A model generated the notes under the pieces. That model was not told where the DNA came from. It searched no databases and saw only the letters and a program-made list of their open reading frames with translations. From assembly GCF_050003625.1 (NCBI RefSeq), contig NC_134397.1, forward strand, positions 274,902,070 through 274,966,069: 64,000 nucleotides of DNA, in the 5' to 3' direction. Shown here in pieces: positions 34,151-47,095 of the stretch (the stretch's first letter is position 1; the number at the start of each line of letters is the position of its first letter). The stretch comes from Haematobia irritans. Its lineage: Eukaryota; Arthropoda; Insecta; Diptera; Muscidae. The position numbers and the translations under genes are program-made.

Positions 34151-35247
34151 TAGGTAAAACCGCATATAAGAAAAACAATTTTGATATTCATGGATGAAAA
34201 ATACTGTTTTCCATAGGTATGGGTGTAAAAAATATATGTTTGGAACTCAAATTGTTTAAGACAATATTTATAAGTGCAAGCATACAATCCCAGCAAAAAA
34301 ACTTGGAAGTTCTTCCAACGGCACAACTTTAAAAGCACTTCCAGAAGATGCACTCCCCATGATGTTCTTTATTTTAACTACCCAGGAAGTTATTTTAATT
34401 CAATTTGGTTTTTTCATACTTTTAATGGGTAATTTTAACTTTTTTGTTTCAAATAGGTTAAAATCAGAGTAAGAATTCATAAATTGGTACAAATCATTAA
34501 AATTTTGTCGAAAAAATGCTAAATCCAATCTTGAAAAAATGTGAATTTTTGAAAATATTTGAAGTCAAACGTTTCCGACAAGCGTTAGAATCCATTAAAA
34601 ATTATAAAAAAATTATAAAAATTATTTATTTGATAAAATATCACAGAATTTTTTAATTTACATCCAAAACATTGACTTCGGATCACACCTAAAAAAGTAA
34701 TGCAAATTCAGTGCAACGGCTGTTGAAATGGAGGACTTCCGTCCTATGACAAGCTCATGTTAAATTCATCGCTTCTGCGTCAATTTTGCACCACTTCCGG
34801 ATCCAAAAAGAACATTTTCATTACATTTTTGGCGACGCTTTTTTTGCTGGGATGTTAATAAGCTAGCATAACATGTTTGCGACATACATGTTAATATGTT
34901 AGAAAATATTATGTTTGGGCCATAAAATTGTTGTAAATATAATATGCTTTGATTCAAACACATATTAATTTAGAAATAGCCTATAAATATTTATGTGTTT
35001 AGAAACAGAGACCTAGAGACTATGCTGCAAGTAAGAGAATGGAAGTAACCAATCGGCGCCTTAAAAATATATACACAAAAAAAATCATTAAAATTTTTTT
35101 CTTCCAGTGTATGCCTAAGGTGAAACATAATTTGTTTCAACAATACAAACAATATTTTGTTTGGATCAATCCTGAAAATATATATGCTTGAAGCCGAATG
35201 TGTTTGGGGTATATGTTACAGAAGCGATGTTTGCGAGGGTGTACCTA
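34150..35247 (+). mobile_element. B-related element lacking the tRNA-like pair, interrupted by a G-family MITE
   Basis: Flanks the insertion 34288-34852. CAATATTTATAAGTGCAAGC, then GACATACATGTTAATATGTTAG and ATATTATGTTTGGGCC match the part of B copy 2 at 16560-16720 (inverse). The end TATGCTTGAAGCCGAATGTG ... GAAGCGATGTTTGCGAGGGTG matches the B right terminus (1326-1379). The middle, including the tRNA-like modules, is missing. Confidence 0.55.
34288..34852. mobile_element. CCCAGCAAAA-ended (G-family) MITE, complete
   Basis: Ends TCCCAGCAAAAAAACTTGG and TTTTTTTGCTGGGA, 565 bp. The second feature near each end is a GGAAGTTCTTCC / CCACTTCCGG motif. Non-coding. Confidence 0.8.
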
Positions 35248-35279
35248 CCTACTGTATTAACATAGCTATACGCAAAAAA

Positions 35280-36160
35280 AAAGTTTGGAAAACATACACC
35301 GAAAACTTTTTTCTTTTGTTAAAGTTTTTTGAATTGCTTCGAAAATTTTTTATCACCAAAAAAATTCGTTTGTTACAAAATTTTTATTTTTTCAATAATA
35401 AAGTTATTTTTGAAACAACAACACAGTCCATTTCGTTTATATCAAACACTGTTCTTTTCTGACTTTAGGTCTTTAATAAGACACATTTTACAGTTCAAAA
35501 TTTAATGTAGTACAATGTAATGTTGAACATTTTTTCGGAATCTTCCGAACATATCTGGAATATATGTAAAAAAAAAACTTTGGTCGAAGCAGGGATCGAA
35601 ACCACGACCCTTGGCATGCAAGTCGGACGTAGCAACCACTGCTCCACGGTGTCAAACTAAATGTTTGTTTCTGTTAAATAAACTTTTTTTATTCAGTTCG
35701 TGGGCGCCGCAAGCTATGCTATATAAATATAACTTATATGGATATTTATCTATTGATGACCATAACAGGTACATAGCTCAGTGGTTAGTGTGTTGGCTTA
35801 CAAAGTGCATGGTCCGCGGTTCGATTCTCCGTCCAGGCGAAAGGTAAAAAATTTATAAAATCGTATAATTTCTTCTACATTGTTGGTATTACAGGAAAAG
35901 GCGTTAAGAACTAAAAAACCTCGTCGATGTGAGAAAGATGTGAGGGAAAATGCAATTAGCAAGAAAACAATGTTTTTTTTTTTTGAGTTTGTCTTTATGA
36001 AATTGTTTTTACATCCTGGAAAAGAATAAACGTTTATCACAAAAAGTATATACTTTTCTTCCAAATACACTTCCTTACAGCGAAAAGCAAATGAGAAACG
36101 AACTTCGTTTGTCTACAATTTCGTTTGGGAGAAAAGAATTATTTTTTTGCGTGTAGTTTT
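35280..36160 (+). mobile_element. B-family element, copy 3, partial
   Basis: Collinear with copy 1 from about 400 to 1090: TTTGAATTGCTTCGAAAATTTT, TTGTTACAAAATTTTTATT, ACACAGTCCATTTCGTTTAT, the two tRNA-like modules (35582-35653 minus, 35769-35839 plus), and the AAGGCGTTAAGAACTAAAAA section. It abuts the right end of another B relative at 35247, giving a tandem-like arrangement. Confidence 0.65.
35582..35839. other. Divergent tRNA-like modules, B copy 3
   Basis: Minus 35582-35653: A box GTGGAGCAGTGGTTGCTACG, B-box-like GGTTTCGATCCC. Plus 35769-35839: A box TAGCTCAGTGGTTAGTG, B box GGTTCGATTCTC. The spacer retains TTCGTGGGCGCCGCAAGC and TATGCTATATAAATATAACT, the same as copy 1. Confidence 0.6.
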
Positions 36161-36469
36161 GAACAAATAAATGTAAGTTAAGAAATCTAAATATTTTTTT
36201 AAATATAAAACTCAAACAAAATTTAATTAAAATAACTTGAAACCAAAGATACGAAATTTTCAAATTAAATTTCATCCCAATTTTGAAGTTTTATTATGTT
36301 GAAACCAATGATGAAATGCTCCATTTAATTTATAGATTATTTTTTTAAATAAAAAATAAAAAAGTGTTTTCTACTTTAAGTAAAAACAACTTTCTTGAAA
36401 GACATGTAATTTTGACGGAGGGAGATAAATTTCAAACTTAAGTCTTAACAATATTTTATCAGTGATCCA

Positions 36470-37904
36470 CACCCAGAAAAAAGTGACCCCTTCTTTCAGT
36501 TAAAATGAACTCATTGTGAAGAAAGTTGAACTTCGTATAGCGCCAAAGCCATTTTTATTTGTTTGAACGATGTGATTTTCGTAGAAATTAGGAATAATGT
36601 ATTCCATATATTAGTTAACATTTTCCTATATTTATGTACCACTATACTACAGAATGAAAAAATTTAACTAATTTGAATTCAAATATGGAATGATTTTATT
36701 GAAATTTTTTCATTCATTTGGACAAATCTTACACATTTGTGGTAAAATTTTTCTTCATAATTAGAACTGCTTACCTTAGTTTTTAAATACAATTTTATTT
36801 ATTTCTATAAGCAACTTTGTCTTCAATAAAAGACATGTTTTATTAATATATTGAATATATTTATTAGGAATCAACAGCATCGAATCTCTTTGAAATATTA
36901 GTTTATTATTCCACTATTTCCAATTTCCGTGTGATATTATCAACTGTAAAACGCACTTTTTCTTCTTCTTGTACTTTTCACTTTTAATAAGTTGCTGCCT
37001 AACGATTTTGTCCTCCTTTTACAATTTCAATACCTACAAATATAAAAAATCATAAAACATTTTTGTTCCAAAAGGTTAGCGTCACTGAATATTACCTGAT
37101 AATTGAAGATTCCAAAATGAAGACAAATGAAAGGGTTGTTATTCTGCTGGTGTTTTCTTCCTTTATACACTATCACGAACATTGATAGATTTATTTTTAA
37201 AAACGAAAATTTTTCTCACTAATTTAAAATAACAAATATTTTATATATTTTATTTGTTATTTATTATATTATTTTACCATATTATTTTTTAACAATCTCT
37301 CCGTATACCAAAACAACGCGATTCCAACTAGAAAAAACAACCGACGCGCAAACATATCGATTACACCCACGCGCAAACACATCGATTTCGATGACAGGTA
37401 TCGATTACAGGTAGACAATAGAAATTTAGGAAAATTTCCTATATTCTAACAAGTGTGTTTCCTTAAGTTTTGAAAGGATTGCATACTTCTTAGTACGAAT
37501 GAACTAAAATATTTTTCTATGCCAAGTGTTGTTCGTATGTATGAAAAACTTTCTATTATAAAGGAAGTCGCAATTATCATTTTATAAGAAATTTTACTAA
37601 TTTTGAGGAAACTTGGTTTTAGTTCGGTTTTTGTTTATTTTTACGAATGCTTTGTTATCGGTGAATAAAATTTTCTTTTTCAGTAGTAAATTCTTATACC
37701 CAGCGAAGAAAATAGTATGAGTAAAATTCCATGCCTTATTCTAGTTAATGAACTATTCCTAACTGCTTACAGTTTAGGATTTTTTTACTGAAACGAGTAA
37801 ATTTTATTATTTTTCACAAAAATTTACCTTGATGGAAATAAAATGGATAAACTATATTGATGAAAATTTTTTCCTTTAGTTTCGAAGGCACTTTTTTCTG
37901 GGTG
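36470..37904 (+). mobile_element. C-family element, copy 2 (1,435 bp)
   Basis: Same ends and interior as copy 1 and the same length. It is flanked by CA on both sides (36468-36469, 37905-37906) instead of TA. Confidence 0.9.
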
Positions 37905-38038
37905 CATGGATTAAAATAATGTGAATGTCTTTGTCTCTGATAAATCACTGATGGCCCCATATGAAACTCTTAGCTGGCCAATTTATATTTGAATATATTT
38001 TATTAGCAATTAAATGACAATATGAATGGATATATCTA

Positions 38039-39452
38039 CACCCAGAAAAAAGTGACCCCTTCTTTAAGTTAAAATGAACTCATTGTGAAGAAAGTTGAAC
38101 TTCGTATAGCGCCAAAGACATTTTTATTTGTTTGAACGATGTGATTTTCGTAGAAATTAGGAATAATGCATTCCATATATTAGTTAACATTTTCCTATAT
38201 TTATATACCACTATACTACAGAATGAAAAAATTTAACTAATTTGAATTCATATATGGAATGATTTTATTGAAATTTTTTCATTCATTTCGACAAATCTTA
38301 CACATTTGTGGTAAAATTTTTACTTCATAATTAGAACTGCTTACCTTCGTTTTTAAATACAATTTTATTTATTTCTATAAGCAATTTTACCTTCAATAAA
38401 AGGCATGTTCTATTAATATATTGAATATATTTATTAAGAATCAACAGCATCTAATCTCTTTGAAATATTAGTTTATGATTCCACTATTTCCAATTTCCGT
38501 GTGATATTATCAACTGTAAAACGCACTTTTTCGTCTTCTTGTACTTTTCACTTTTAATAAGTTGCTGCCTAACGATTTTGTCCTCCTTTTACAATTTCAA
38601 TACCTACAAATATAAAAAATCATAAAACATTTTTGTTGCAAAAGGTTAGCGTCACTGAATATTACCTGATAATTGAAGATTCCAAAATGAAGACAAATGA
38701 AAGGGTTGTTATTCTGCTGGTGTTCTCTTTCTTTATACACTATCACGAACATTGATAGGTTTATTTAAAAAAACGAAAACTTTTCTCACTAATTTAAAAT
38801 AACAAAATTTTATTTGTTATTTATTATATTATTTTACCATATTATTTTTTAACAATCTCTCCGTATACCAAAACAACGCGATTCCAACTAAAAAAAACAA
38901 CCGACGCGCAAATATATCGATTACACCCACGCGCAAACACATCGATTACGATGACAGGTATCGATTACAGGTAGACAATAGAAATTTAGGAAAATTTCCT
39001 ATATTCTAACAAGTGTGTTTCCTTAAGTTTTGAAAGGATTGTATACTTCTTAGTACGAATGAACTAAAATATTTTTCTATGCCAAGTGTTGTTCGTATGT
39101 ATGAAAAACTTTCTATTATAAAGGAAGTCGCAATTATCATTTTATAAGAAATTTTACTAATTTTGAGGAAACTTGGTTTTAGTTCGGTTTTTGTTTATTT
39201 TTACGAATGCTTTGTTATCGGTGAATAAAATTTTCTTTTTCAGTAGTAAATTCATATACCCAGCGAAGAAAATAGTATGAGTAAAATTCCATGCCTTATT
39301 CTAATCCTAACTGCTTACAGTTTAGGATTTTTTTACTGAAACGAGTAAATTTTATTATTTTTCACAAAAATTTACCTTAATGGAAATAAAATGGATAAAC
39401 TATATTGATGAAAATTTTTTCCTTTAGTTTCGAAGGCACTTTTTTCTGGGTG
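38039..39452 (+). mobile_element. C-family element, copy 3 (1,414 bp)
   Basis: Same orientation as copy 2 and only 132 bp downstream of its flanking CA. TA on both sides (38037-38038, 39453-39454). It is 21 bp shorter owing to small deletions near 38815 and 39303. Confidence 0.9.
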
Positions 39453-39454
39453 TA

Positions 39455-40140
39455 TAAGGTCTTTATGTCAAATTATTTGATTAGCCAACACGCAAACACA
39501 ATTATTTCGTATTATTTAGGCCAGAAGATTAATACGAACGCTAATTATTTCAAATCATTATATTCAGTTACCGTTTTCGTTATCTTCTACCATTGATGGA
39601 CACAGGTGATGTGGATATTTGATATTCCAGTTAGGGATCTGAGGTCAACATTTTCGGGTTATTGTGTCAATCAATTGCTGAGCTTAAGTATCATTTGATT
39701 GCTTATGGATTTAAATAAATTTGTGTGACATGTTGCCTGACAGAGTAAATTATTATTGCCATGAGAAAACGATTGGAGCACGAAAGGTTGTTTGAGCCCT
39801 TAATCATTGGTCACTGAAAAATAGATTGTTCGGTTTCAAAGATTTCTTTAAGAAGAAATGAACCCGAATTTATAAAATAGTTAACGGTCAAAACGAAACA
39901 TTGTTTTATAATTAATTATTATTCGAGCTTCATTGTTTGTCTAAAATATCGTTCCTCAGGAAAGAAAAGTCTTCTTTCAGTGTAAAAAATTTAGCTCAAA
40001 CTCAAAACACATACAAACAAACAATAAACCCACAAGAAAAGAAAATGCAGATTAGAAAATTCCAACTAAACTATATTAAAGAAAGTATTTATTTATTTTT
40101 ATCATATCGGTATAAAAATAAATAAATACTTTTCGACAAG
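39455..40140. other. Unique DNA with one small CACTGAAAAA MITE
   Basis: 39812-39982 has mirrored CACTGAAAAATAGATTG / CTTCTTTCAGTG ends and reads as a 171-bp MITE remnant. The rest shows no supported gene. Confidence 0.45.
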
Positions 40141-40144
40141 AAAA

Positions 40145-41290
40145 ATTTTTGACATAATTCATTGTTCACTTGTAATAGAAAATTTCCTATTTAAAAAAAT
40201 GATGTTAGAACCCAGCAAAAACTAGGTAACCACATCTCATTACAATTGACATTACCAGTAGTAAATCTGTCATTACACGTTGCATTACATTGCGGCGAGT
40301 TATAATGACTAACTTGTAATGACAAAAATAAATACTTCTCGGTAATTTTCGAATTGTTATTCTCCAATTTTTAGGCAGTTGTAGTTAATATAATTATTCA
40401 CATAATCGAGCACTTACATAAAAAATCAAAAAGAATATGTAATGTAACGGTAATTCTGAAGATTTTTCCGTTAGGAATTTTTTATCACAAATATTTCATA
40501 ATAATTGTGTTTAATGACATTATCATATTATGTTTTAAATAAATGCTTTCTTATACCTCATTCACATTACACTTCCAAAATGCGTTTAAACTAAATTTCA
40601 AATGCCATTTGCCTTATAAAAAAGAGACTTAAAATCCACTTTTAGTAGATTTCGAACCTTATGTGAATTGGCTATTGGATATACTGTATCGTAATTCACG
40701 AATCCAACTACCTTAAACAACCTACATTTATTTCTATTTTAAGTGTGAAATTAATTTGAGTGTAATCTTTTTTAGATTATTTATTAGAATTTTTGTTTAT
40801 TTATACAATATTCGTTTCTATTCAAGTAGTTCTCCTATTACATCACCACTCGCCATATTTTGATCCATTGTAATCGGCGATAGAAATCAATATTTTCGAG
40901 ATTTGGTTGCCTGAGACAATAAGTGGCTATTTTGCAAGCTCTGGTGTATCTACGAATAAGTCATTACATATTAGGTGATTATATGCTTTAAATGCACTAC
41001 TTATTTTATGGCCGAAAGTATGCCTGGGAAGAAGTACTTCCCTCCTAGGACATGCGTATGTAAATGTAATCCGAAGCGATGCCAATTAATAAGTGGTTAT
41101 TAATTTTTAAATAGGCTTACCTACAAGATTACCGGGTAATGAGAGGTTTTGCTGGGAAATATCAAAAATATCTTTAGCCTCACACAAAGTTCAAGATGGA
41201 CGAATTTTTAGAAAAATTTACAAATTTTAATAAATTCTGGGCTATTTTGTGAACTATTTCATGAACTAAAATAAAAAAAAATTGGCTTTC
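40145..41290 (+). mobile_element. GTGAACCC-family MITE remnant interrupted by a CCCAGCAAAA element
   Basis: The left flank (TTTTTGACATAATTCATTG, AGAAAATTTCCTATTT) and right flank (ATCTTTAGCCTCACACAAAGTTCAAGATGG, TTCATGAACTAAAATAAA) match 53390-53650 in order. The inserted element is 40211-41157. Confidence 0.55.
40211..41157. mobile_element. CCCAGCAAAA-ended (G-family) element, 947 bp
   Basis: Ends CCCAGCAAAAACTAGGTAAC and GGTAATGAGAGGTTTTGCTGGG. Many CATTAC/GTAATG motifs lie near both ends. No open frame of note. It is longer than the other members at 34288 and 55024. Confidence 0.75.
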
Positions 41291-42705
41291 ATGTCCCATT
41301 TTATGGAATGTTTTATTTTAAACTGTTTTCTATAAAGGAAATTCAAAAACGAATTTTAAAACAAATTTTTTAAACATACTTTGATTTAGACTTTCACTAC
41401 ATTTAAATAAATAATACTTATTATTTGTAAATTTATCTATCATATTTCATAAATATATATATATTTTTTTTTCAATTTATAAAATGCACTAATTGGCTTT
41501 TTCAAATTTGGAAAAATCGTCAAATGTCTAAACAGAAAACCTATTTAATAGATCCGAATTTTTAAAACGACATAAACACGTAAATTTTACGATCTTTAAA
41601 AAAATTATTCTGATTAACTTTGATTCATTTCTGCATTAATTCCATATTTAAATAACAAAATGTTTCCGCTCTTACCAATTCGTTTTGTGGTGGGCGGTCT
41701 TCCAAAATGGTTACCCTATATCACAGTTGCATATAATTGAATAAAAGAAGAATTTGTCAAATGTCAAAAAAGAATCTTGTTTAGTAAAATCGAAAATTTT
41801 TTGAACATCTTTTTTTCCAAAAAAACATTTTTTCCAATTAAAGAAAATAACTTCTGTTCACAATCTCTAATTTTGAATCATTTCTACATTATTTCCATAT
41901 TCAAATAAGAAACTGTTACACCGACAAAGAAAGTAAAATGTGTTTTGGGAAGAATAAATTAACTCGTGCGAAAATTTAACTAAATGGTACTCCACATTTT
42001 GAGATTTGTAGAAACCGTTGTTAAAACCAGGAAAAATAATAAAACTTAACTACAAACAATGTTTTTTTGAAATGAAAATAAATTAAATTTAGCGTAAGTG
42101 TAACTACGGAAATTTTATAAAAATAATAAAACTTAACTACAAACAAATAATGTTTTTTTGCAATAAAAATAAATTAAATTTAGCGTAAGTGTAACTACGG
42201 AATGTATCGTTCCACAAAGATTTGATTTCATTCGATAACATAGACTATTCGGTGATTTTATATACATTCAGAAAAAGTCAACACTACAGCACTCCACACA
42301 AATATGAGAACGATTTTTTCACTTTAAACATTTTCTGATTAATTTTGTTAAATATACTAGAATAGAGAAAAATCTACAAAAGCAAAACATACAATCAGCA
42401 TTACTAAATTCGAATTTCGCATAGTGTAGTTCAGAATTATTAAAAATTGTTGAATTTTAAAATTTGTCCATCTCGAACATCAATTGGCTCTTAAGGCATT
42501 AAATTCTAATAAAATTTCTTGGAATTGTAGAAAAAAAATTAGTTATATATATTATAGTTTAGTTATCACTTTCTACAATTAACCCATATTTGCTTTTCCG
42601 GTGGGTTAACTTTTTATGAGTGTACATTCAAAATTGTTATCAAGATAAAGTTTTGAAAACTTGCAAGATATTTGAAACACATACTCTTTCCAGTATAAAA
42701 ATGAA
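41291..42705. other. AT-rich MITE remnants, no supported gene
   Basis: 42041-42090 and 42110-42200 are a direct repeat of TAAAACTTAACTACAAACAA plus AAATTTAGCGTAAGTGTAAC (about 85 bp apart), a recent local duplication. Otherwise I see only low-complexity AT-rich sequence. Confidence 0.4.
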
Positions 42706-42710
42706 ATGTA

Positions 42711-43643
42711 AAGGGTGATTCTTTTGAGGTTAGGATTTTCATGCATTAGTATTTGACAGATCACGTGGGATTTCAGACATGGTGTCAAAGAGAAAGATGC
42801 TCAGTATGCTTTGACATTTCATCATGAATAGACTTACTAACGAGCCACAACGTCGAATTTTCAGTGAATGGGCCCTAGAAAAGTTGGCAGAAAATCCGCT
42901 TTTTTATCGACAAATTTTGTTCAGCGATGAGGCTCATTTCTGGTTGAATGGCTACGTAAATAAGCAAAATTGCCGCATTTGGAGTGAAGAGCAACCAGAA
43001 GCCGTTCAAGAACTGCCCATGCATCCCGAAAAATGCACTGTTTGGTGTGGTTTGTACGCTGGTGGAATCATTGGACCGTATTTTTTCAAAGATGCTGTTG
43101 GACGCAACGTTACAGTGAATGGCGATGCTATCGTTCGATGCTAACAAACTTTTTGTTGCCAAAAATGGAAGAACTGAACTTGGTTGACATGTGGTTTCAA
43201 CAAGATGGCGCTACATGCCACACAGCTCGCGATTCTATGGCCATTTTGAGGGAAAACTTCGGAGAACAATTCATCTCAAGAAATGGACCGGTAAGTTGGC
43301 CACCAAGATCATGCGATTTGACGCCTTTAGACTATTTTTTGTGGGGCTACGTCAAGTCTAAAGTCTACAGAAATAAGCCAGCAACTATTCCAGCTTTGGA
43401 AGACAACATTTCCGAAGAAATTCGGGCTATTCCGGCCGAAATGCTCGAAAAAGTTGCCCAAAATTGGACTTTCCGAATGGACCACCTAAGACGCAGCCGC
43501 GGTCAACATTTAAATGAAATTATCTTCAAAAAGAAAATGTCATGGACCAATCTAACGTTTCAAATAAAGAACCGATGAGATTTTGCAAATTTTATGCGTT
43601 TTTTTTAAAAAAAAAGTTATCAAGCTCTTAACAAATCACCCTT
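42711..43643 (+). mobile_element. DD41D (rosa-type) mariner, copy 1, internally deleted
   Basis: 933 bp, with ends AAGGGTGATTCTTTTGAGG and AACAAATCACCCTT, and TA at 42709-42710 and 43644-43645. It contains a transposase with the N-terminal part deleted and one frameshift. Nearly identical to copy 2 at 50230-51163. Confidence 0.9.
42824..43578 (+). pseudogene. DD41D mariner transposase, N-terminal deletion and frameshift
   Basis: Starts MNRLTNE and jumps directly to PQRRIFSEWALEKLAENP. Family members carry a bipartite helix-turn-helix DNA-binding region of roughly 130-140 residues at this point. Catalytic Asp 1 lies in FSDEAHFWLNG and Asp 2 in WFQQDGATCH, with the third in SCDLTPLDYF. A one-base deletion near 43126 (GGCGATGCTATCG against GGCGATCGCTATCG in copy 2) shifts the frame. 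The usual stop is also lost (AAAAAGAAAATG), extending the end to 43578. It cannot encode an active enzyme. Confidence 0.9.
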
Positions 43644-43649
43644 TATATG

Positions 43650-46600
43650 CAATTTACGTCTTGTTTTTCTAAAATCTTCGGGAAAAATTCCATTGATTGA
43701 TAAAGCCGCTTACATGCTGACCTGCAAATAAACTAAGAGCACACCGTTAATGATTGCAACGGAAATGTATGAGTAGGCTAAAAAAATTTATTGTCAGATT
43801 TTGGGACAAGATACCTTCATTGTACTTTGTAAAGATCATCATAAGAATCTCTGGAGAAAAAAACAAGGAAATATCTGTCTCCAAAAGAAGATCTAAATAT
43901 TTGAACTCTTCGACATTAGATATTTAAGAAGACATGACATAATATGACCCATAACAAGGGTCAAACATACCCTAAAACGTTTAGTAGCTATTGTAAACCA
44001 ATACGAGAAGGCAGACAGACACATTAATTCAATTGGTATTCGGGTTTAAAATTGAAGGCAACCCATAAGCCATTGGGGAAACTATTTTTTTACATAACTA
44101 TGGCCTCCACAAATCGCTGAAATACTAATGTCACACAACCACAATGGTTATGGATACGTGATACATGAATCACAGAATGAACTTTCGGTTAACAAAAAAA
44201 ATTATTGACAGAATTACAACCTAAAATCGATGTCCAAAATAAATATGACTTGGGTGTAATAAAAAATAAAAATTTCACTACATTTTCAATATAGAGAAAA
44301 TATTTTTATGTGTTTCCAACTATGGGTATGTAATTTTAAGTTCCACGAGTATTAATATATTTAAGATTTTATTTATAAAGCTTGTTACATCTTCTTCAGT
44401 GATCTACATGAAAACATACCTACAAGATATATTGGACCCAAGACTATATATCAATAGACTCATAATCAATCAATTTATCCGTATGCCTGATTACCTATGT
44501 TTTATTTGAAGAATAGAAAAACAAACATGTTATATATTCGCCGTCCAAAAATGACATTTTGCTCTTGAAGCATGTTTGAGGTGATCATATTCCTTCTCTG
44601 GATGTGCAACGGCATGTACAGGATGAGTGTCATTGTTTCAACCGTCCTCCTCTTACCCGTGAATATGTTCATGTTCACCGATGCTCGATTCATCGGATTG
44701 ATCCCACGCACCACCAATCCAACGATGACCTCGACTGGTATCGAGGGATTTTGTAAATTAAAAAAAATGTAGCTCACGGTAATTTTTCACCTTCTTCCGT
44801 TGAACTTTTGGTAGGTATTTACTAGAATTCAATATAAGATTATGTTGATTGCTCTTGCTATGCGCTTTCATCAGGCGGTGAGGGTAAGTGCTTAATGCCA
44901 AAAATTTGTATTGAATAAATATCAGTGTTATTGTCGATTATCATAACTAATAAATTAAAGTTGAAAGGTATAACTGAAATAAATTCTACATAAAAAAACA
45001 AACGAACAATGTTTGTATTTAGTCACCACAATGACGAGCCCATGCAGCGACCACACTGTAATTCTGACTTTATTATGTGTAGCAAACAATGACATTTTTT
45101 GTTCAAAAAGAAATTTGTGATAATTTTTTGGTTTCCAATAAATGACATCGAGTAATTCATATGTCTGCGTGTGGTTGTGCTTCAAGTGAAGAAATCTTAT
45201 GCGCTTAAGGAAGAAACCACAAAGTGAGTTTATCTTGAATTGAAATTACAAATAAATGCATTTCCGCTTGATTACATTTAAGAAAGGGGCAGACAGTGGA
45301 GCCCATTCAGTTTCTTATCACGGAGGTCACAAGATTCTGCACGTTTCTCTGGTTTCATATCTGGTAAAATTTTTCCTTTGAATGTCTGATTAAAGTATCC
45401 AGAGCGAAATTGATAGAAGATAATTGCAATGCACTGATAAAATTAGCAAATTTAGTCAAACAGAACCTCATACTTCAGTGAATTTATTTAATTTAGTTTT
45501 ATTCGAAATGGCAATGTCAACAATTTGCACTTATTACACATCATGACTCTTCAACAGATTTGGTGTAAAAATAATGTCATTTAGGTAGCTGTGTGGCCGT
45601 TTAATTGGTAGCTTTTTACCTGATAATGAATTCCTCAGAATGGTACGTCATTATCAATTAAAGAGTGGTTGACAATAGAAGAGCCATTCGCTTATAGACC
45701 ACTTAACTGTTAGTACCAAGTGCCTTTATTGCCACGTTAATGATTGACAAAGTGTCATTTTAAAACATTTTATGGTAAATGAGAAAAATGAAGACAACAA
45801 AAGACTGGTCAGTGTGGCTGAGCGTTTGTTATGGCAATAAGAATTTCTTGGTATTTCCTGAATGATTTATTAGTGAATATCGTAGACGGGCTAATTGATG
45901 TCAGGTATTGATCTAAGCAAAGACGGACATACGAAATAACACAACTATATGACATCCTGCCGTCCGACATCTGTGTATTTCGACATTTATTGTCATTTTC
46001 CATACTTGGTATGAAGAGACGCCACCTAGGAATGTTTTTAACAATAGGCCAGCCACCATCAATGGTGGAGAGAACAAAAGGCTATTTTCCCAAAGGAATT
46101 TCAATAAGGAAAAAAAAAAACAACAACAACACCCAAATCATGTGCGCATGCGCACGCACTACCATCATATAGAGTCAATAGCTTTGTATAGTGTACATCA
46201 TGAGTAATTCTCTATAGATTGACTAAATGACGTTTTAAGTAACTGGCACCAATTTATTACACCTTCCAACTTCCTTATTTGGACTCTCTCTCAACTCATT
46301 ATGACTTCAGTAAACGCACGTCTGTCCGTCTGTATGCCCATAGGCTAACTCTTGACGAGTATGGGCGAGTGGTTCCTTTTTGTGCCCTTTAAGTGACGTT
46401 TGGTTAATGACGCATTAAACAATTAGGAAGATACCAAGCCGATTGCTGTTATTTCCTAATTCTGCTGGCTGAGTTTGTCACTTCCTTCCATGGAGGGGCT
46501 TACAATTGGTTTTCAATTTTTAATAGCTTGTTCACCAAGGGTGGTCTGTTAATTGAAGGGAAATGGCAAACATTGGGTAAGTTTCTGTTAATTCAATTCT

Positions 46601-46850
46601 AATGTGTTTTCTATGTGTATAAATTGTTTTTTTTTTTTGAAGAATGATTAAAATAGGAAAAAAAATCATGTAATTCAAAATCACTCATAGGAAATTAATC
46701 AGCAAATAATATAATTCAATGTTCAGATTTTTCTATATAAAGAATTCGAGCGAAATTTATTGAATATTTTATTTTGTAAATGAAATGGTGCCAAATCGTC
46801 ATTAACACTGGATTTTATATTCACTGAACTCAACATTCTTCCTACTCTTC
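43650..46850. other. Mostly unique intergenic DNA
   Basis: Few repeats. It contains the GC-rich island described separately (44540-44755), a run of moderately GC-rich unique sequence at 45290-46520, and the palindrome TGTGCGCATGCGCAC at 46141-46155. No supported complete gene. This would be the best place in the window to look for enhancers. Confidence 0.4.
44540..44755. other. GC-rich, coding-like island of unknown nature
   Basis: About 50% GC in a surrounding of about 30%. Both strands have frames. Plus strand from 44572: MFEVIIFLLWMCNGMYR..., 66 aa and hydrophobic. Minus strand, one hydrophilic frame: SRGHRWIGGAWDQSDESS..., then after two stops THPVHAVAHPEKEYDHLK. The minus hydrophilic frame has the more protein-like composition, and the stops would make it a pseudo-exon. 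I recognise no family. Confidence 0.3.
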
Positions 46851-46854
46851 AACT

Positions 46855-47095
46855 ACACTCAAAAACGAAGTTTACTTTGATTTTAGCCTTCGCTTAAAGA
46901 TTTGGTGTATTTTCCACGAAGCCTTTAAATTTATTTAAATTGAGCCAATGACAATTTTTCATTGATACAACAAAACATATTTTTATTGGGGAAATTAAAA
47001 CATTCCATTAACAGTACGAACGATAATAATTAACATTTTCGTTATATTACGAATTAGTTGACACATTTCGTTCATATAACGATATCAGCGTAGGT
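46855..47095. mobile_element. Diverged ACGAAA-type MITE
   Basis: CACTCAAAAACGAAGTTTAC start; GACAATTTTTCATTGATACA, TTTCGTTATATTACGAATTAG and ACACATTTCGTTCATATAACG match 33923-34150. Confidence 0.5.

Noticed and set aside
46855..47095. Independent new MITE family
   Set aside because: Internal motifs match 33923-34150, so it is a diverged member of that family.
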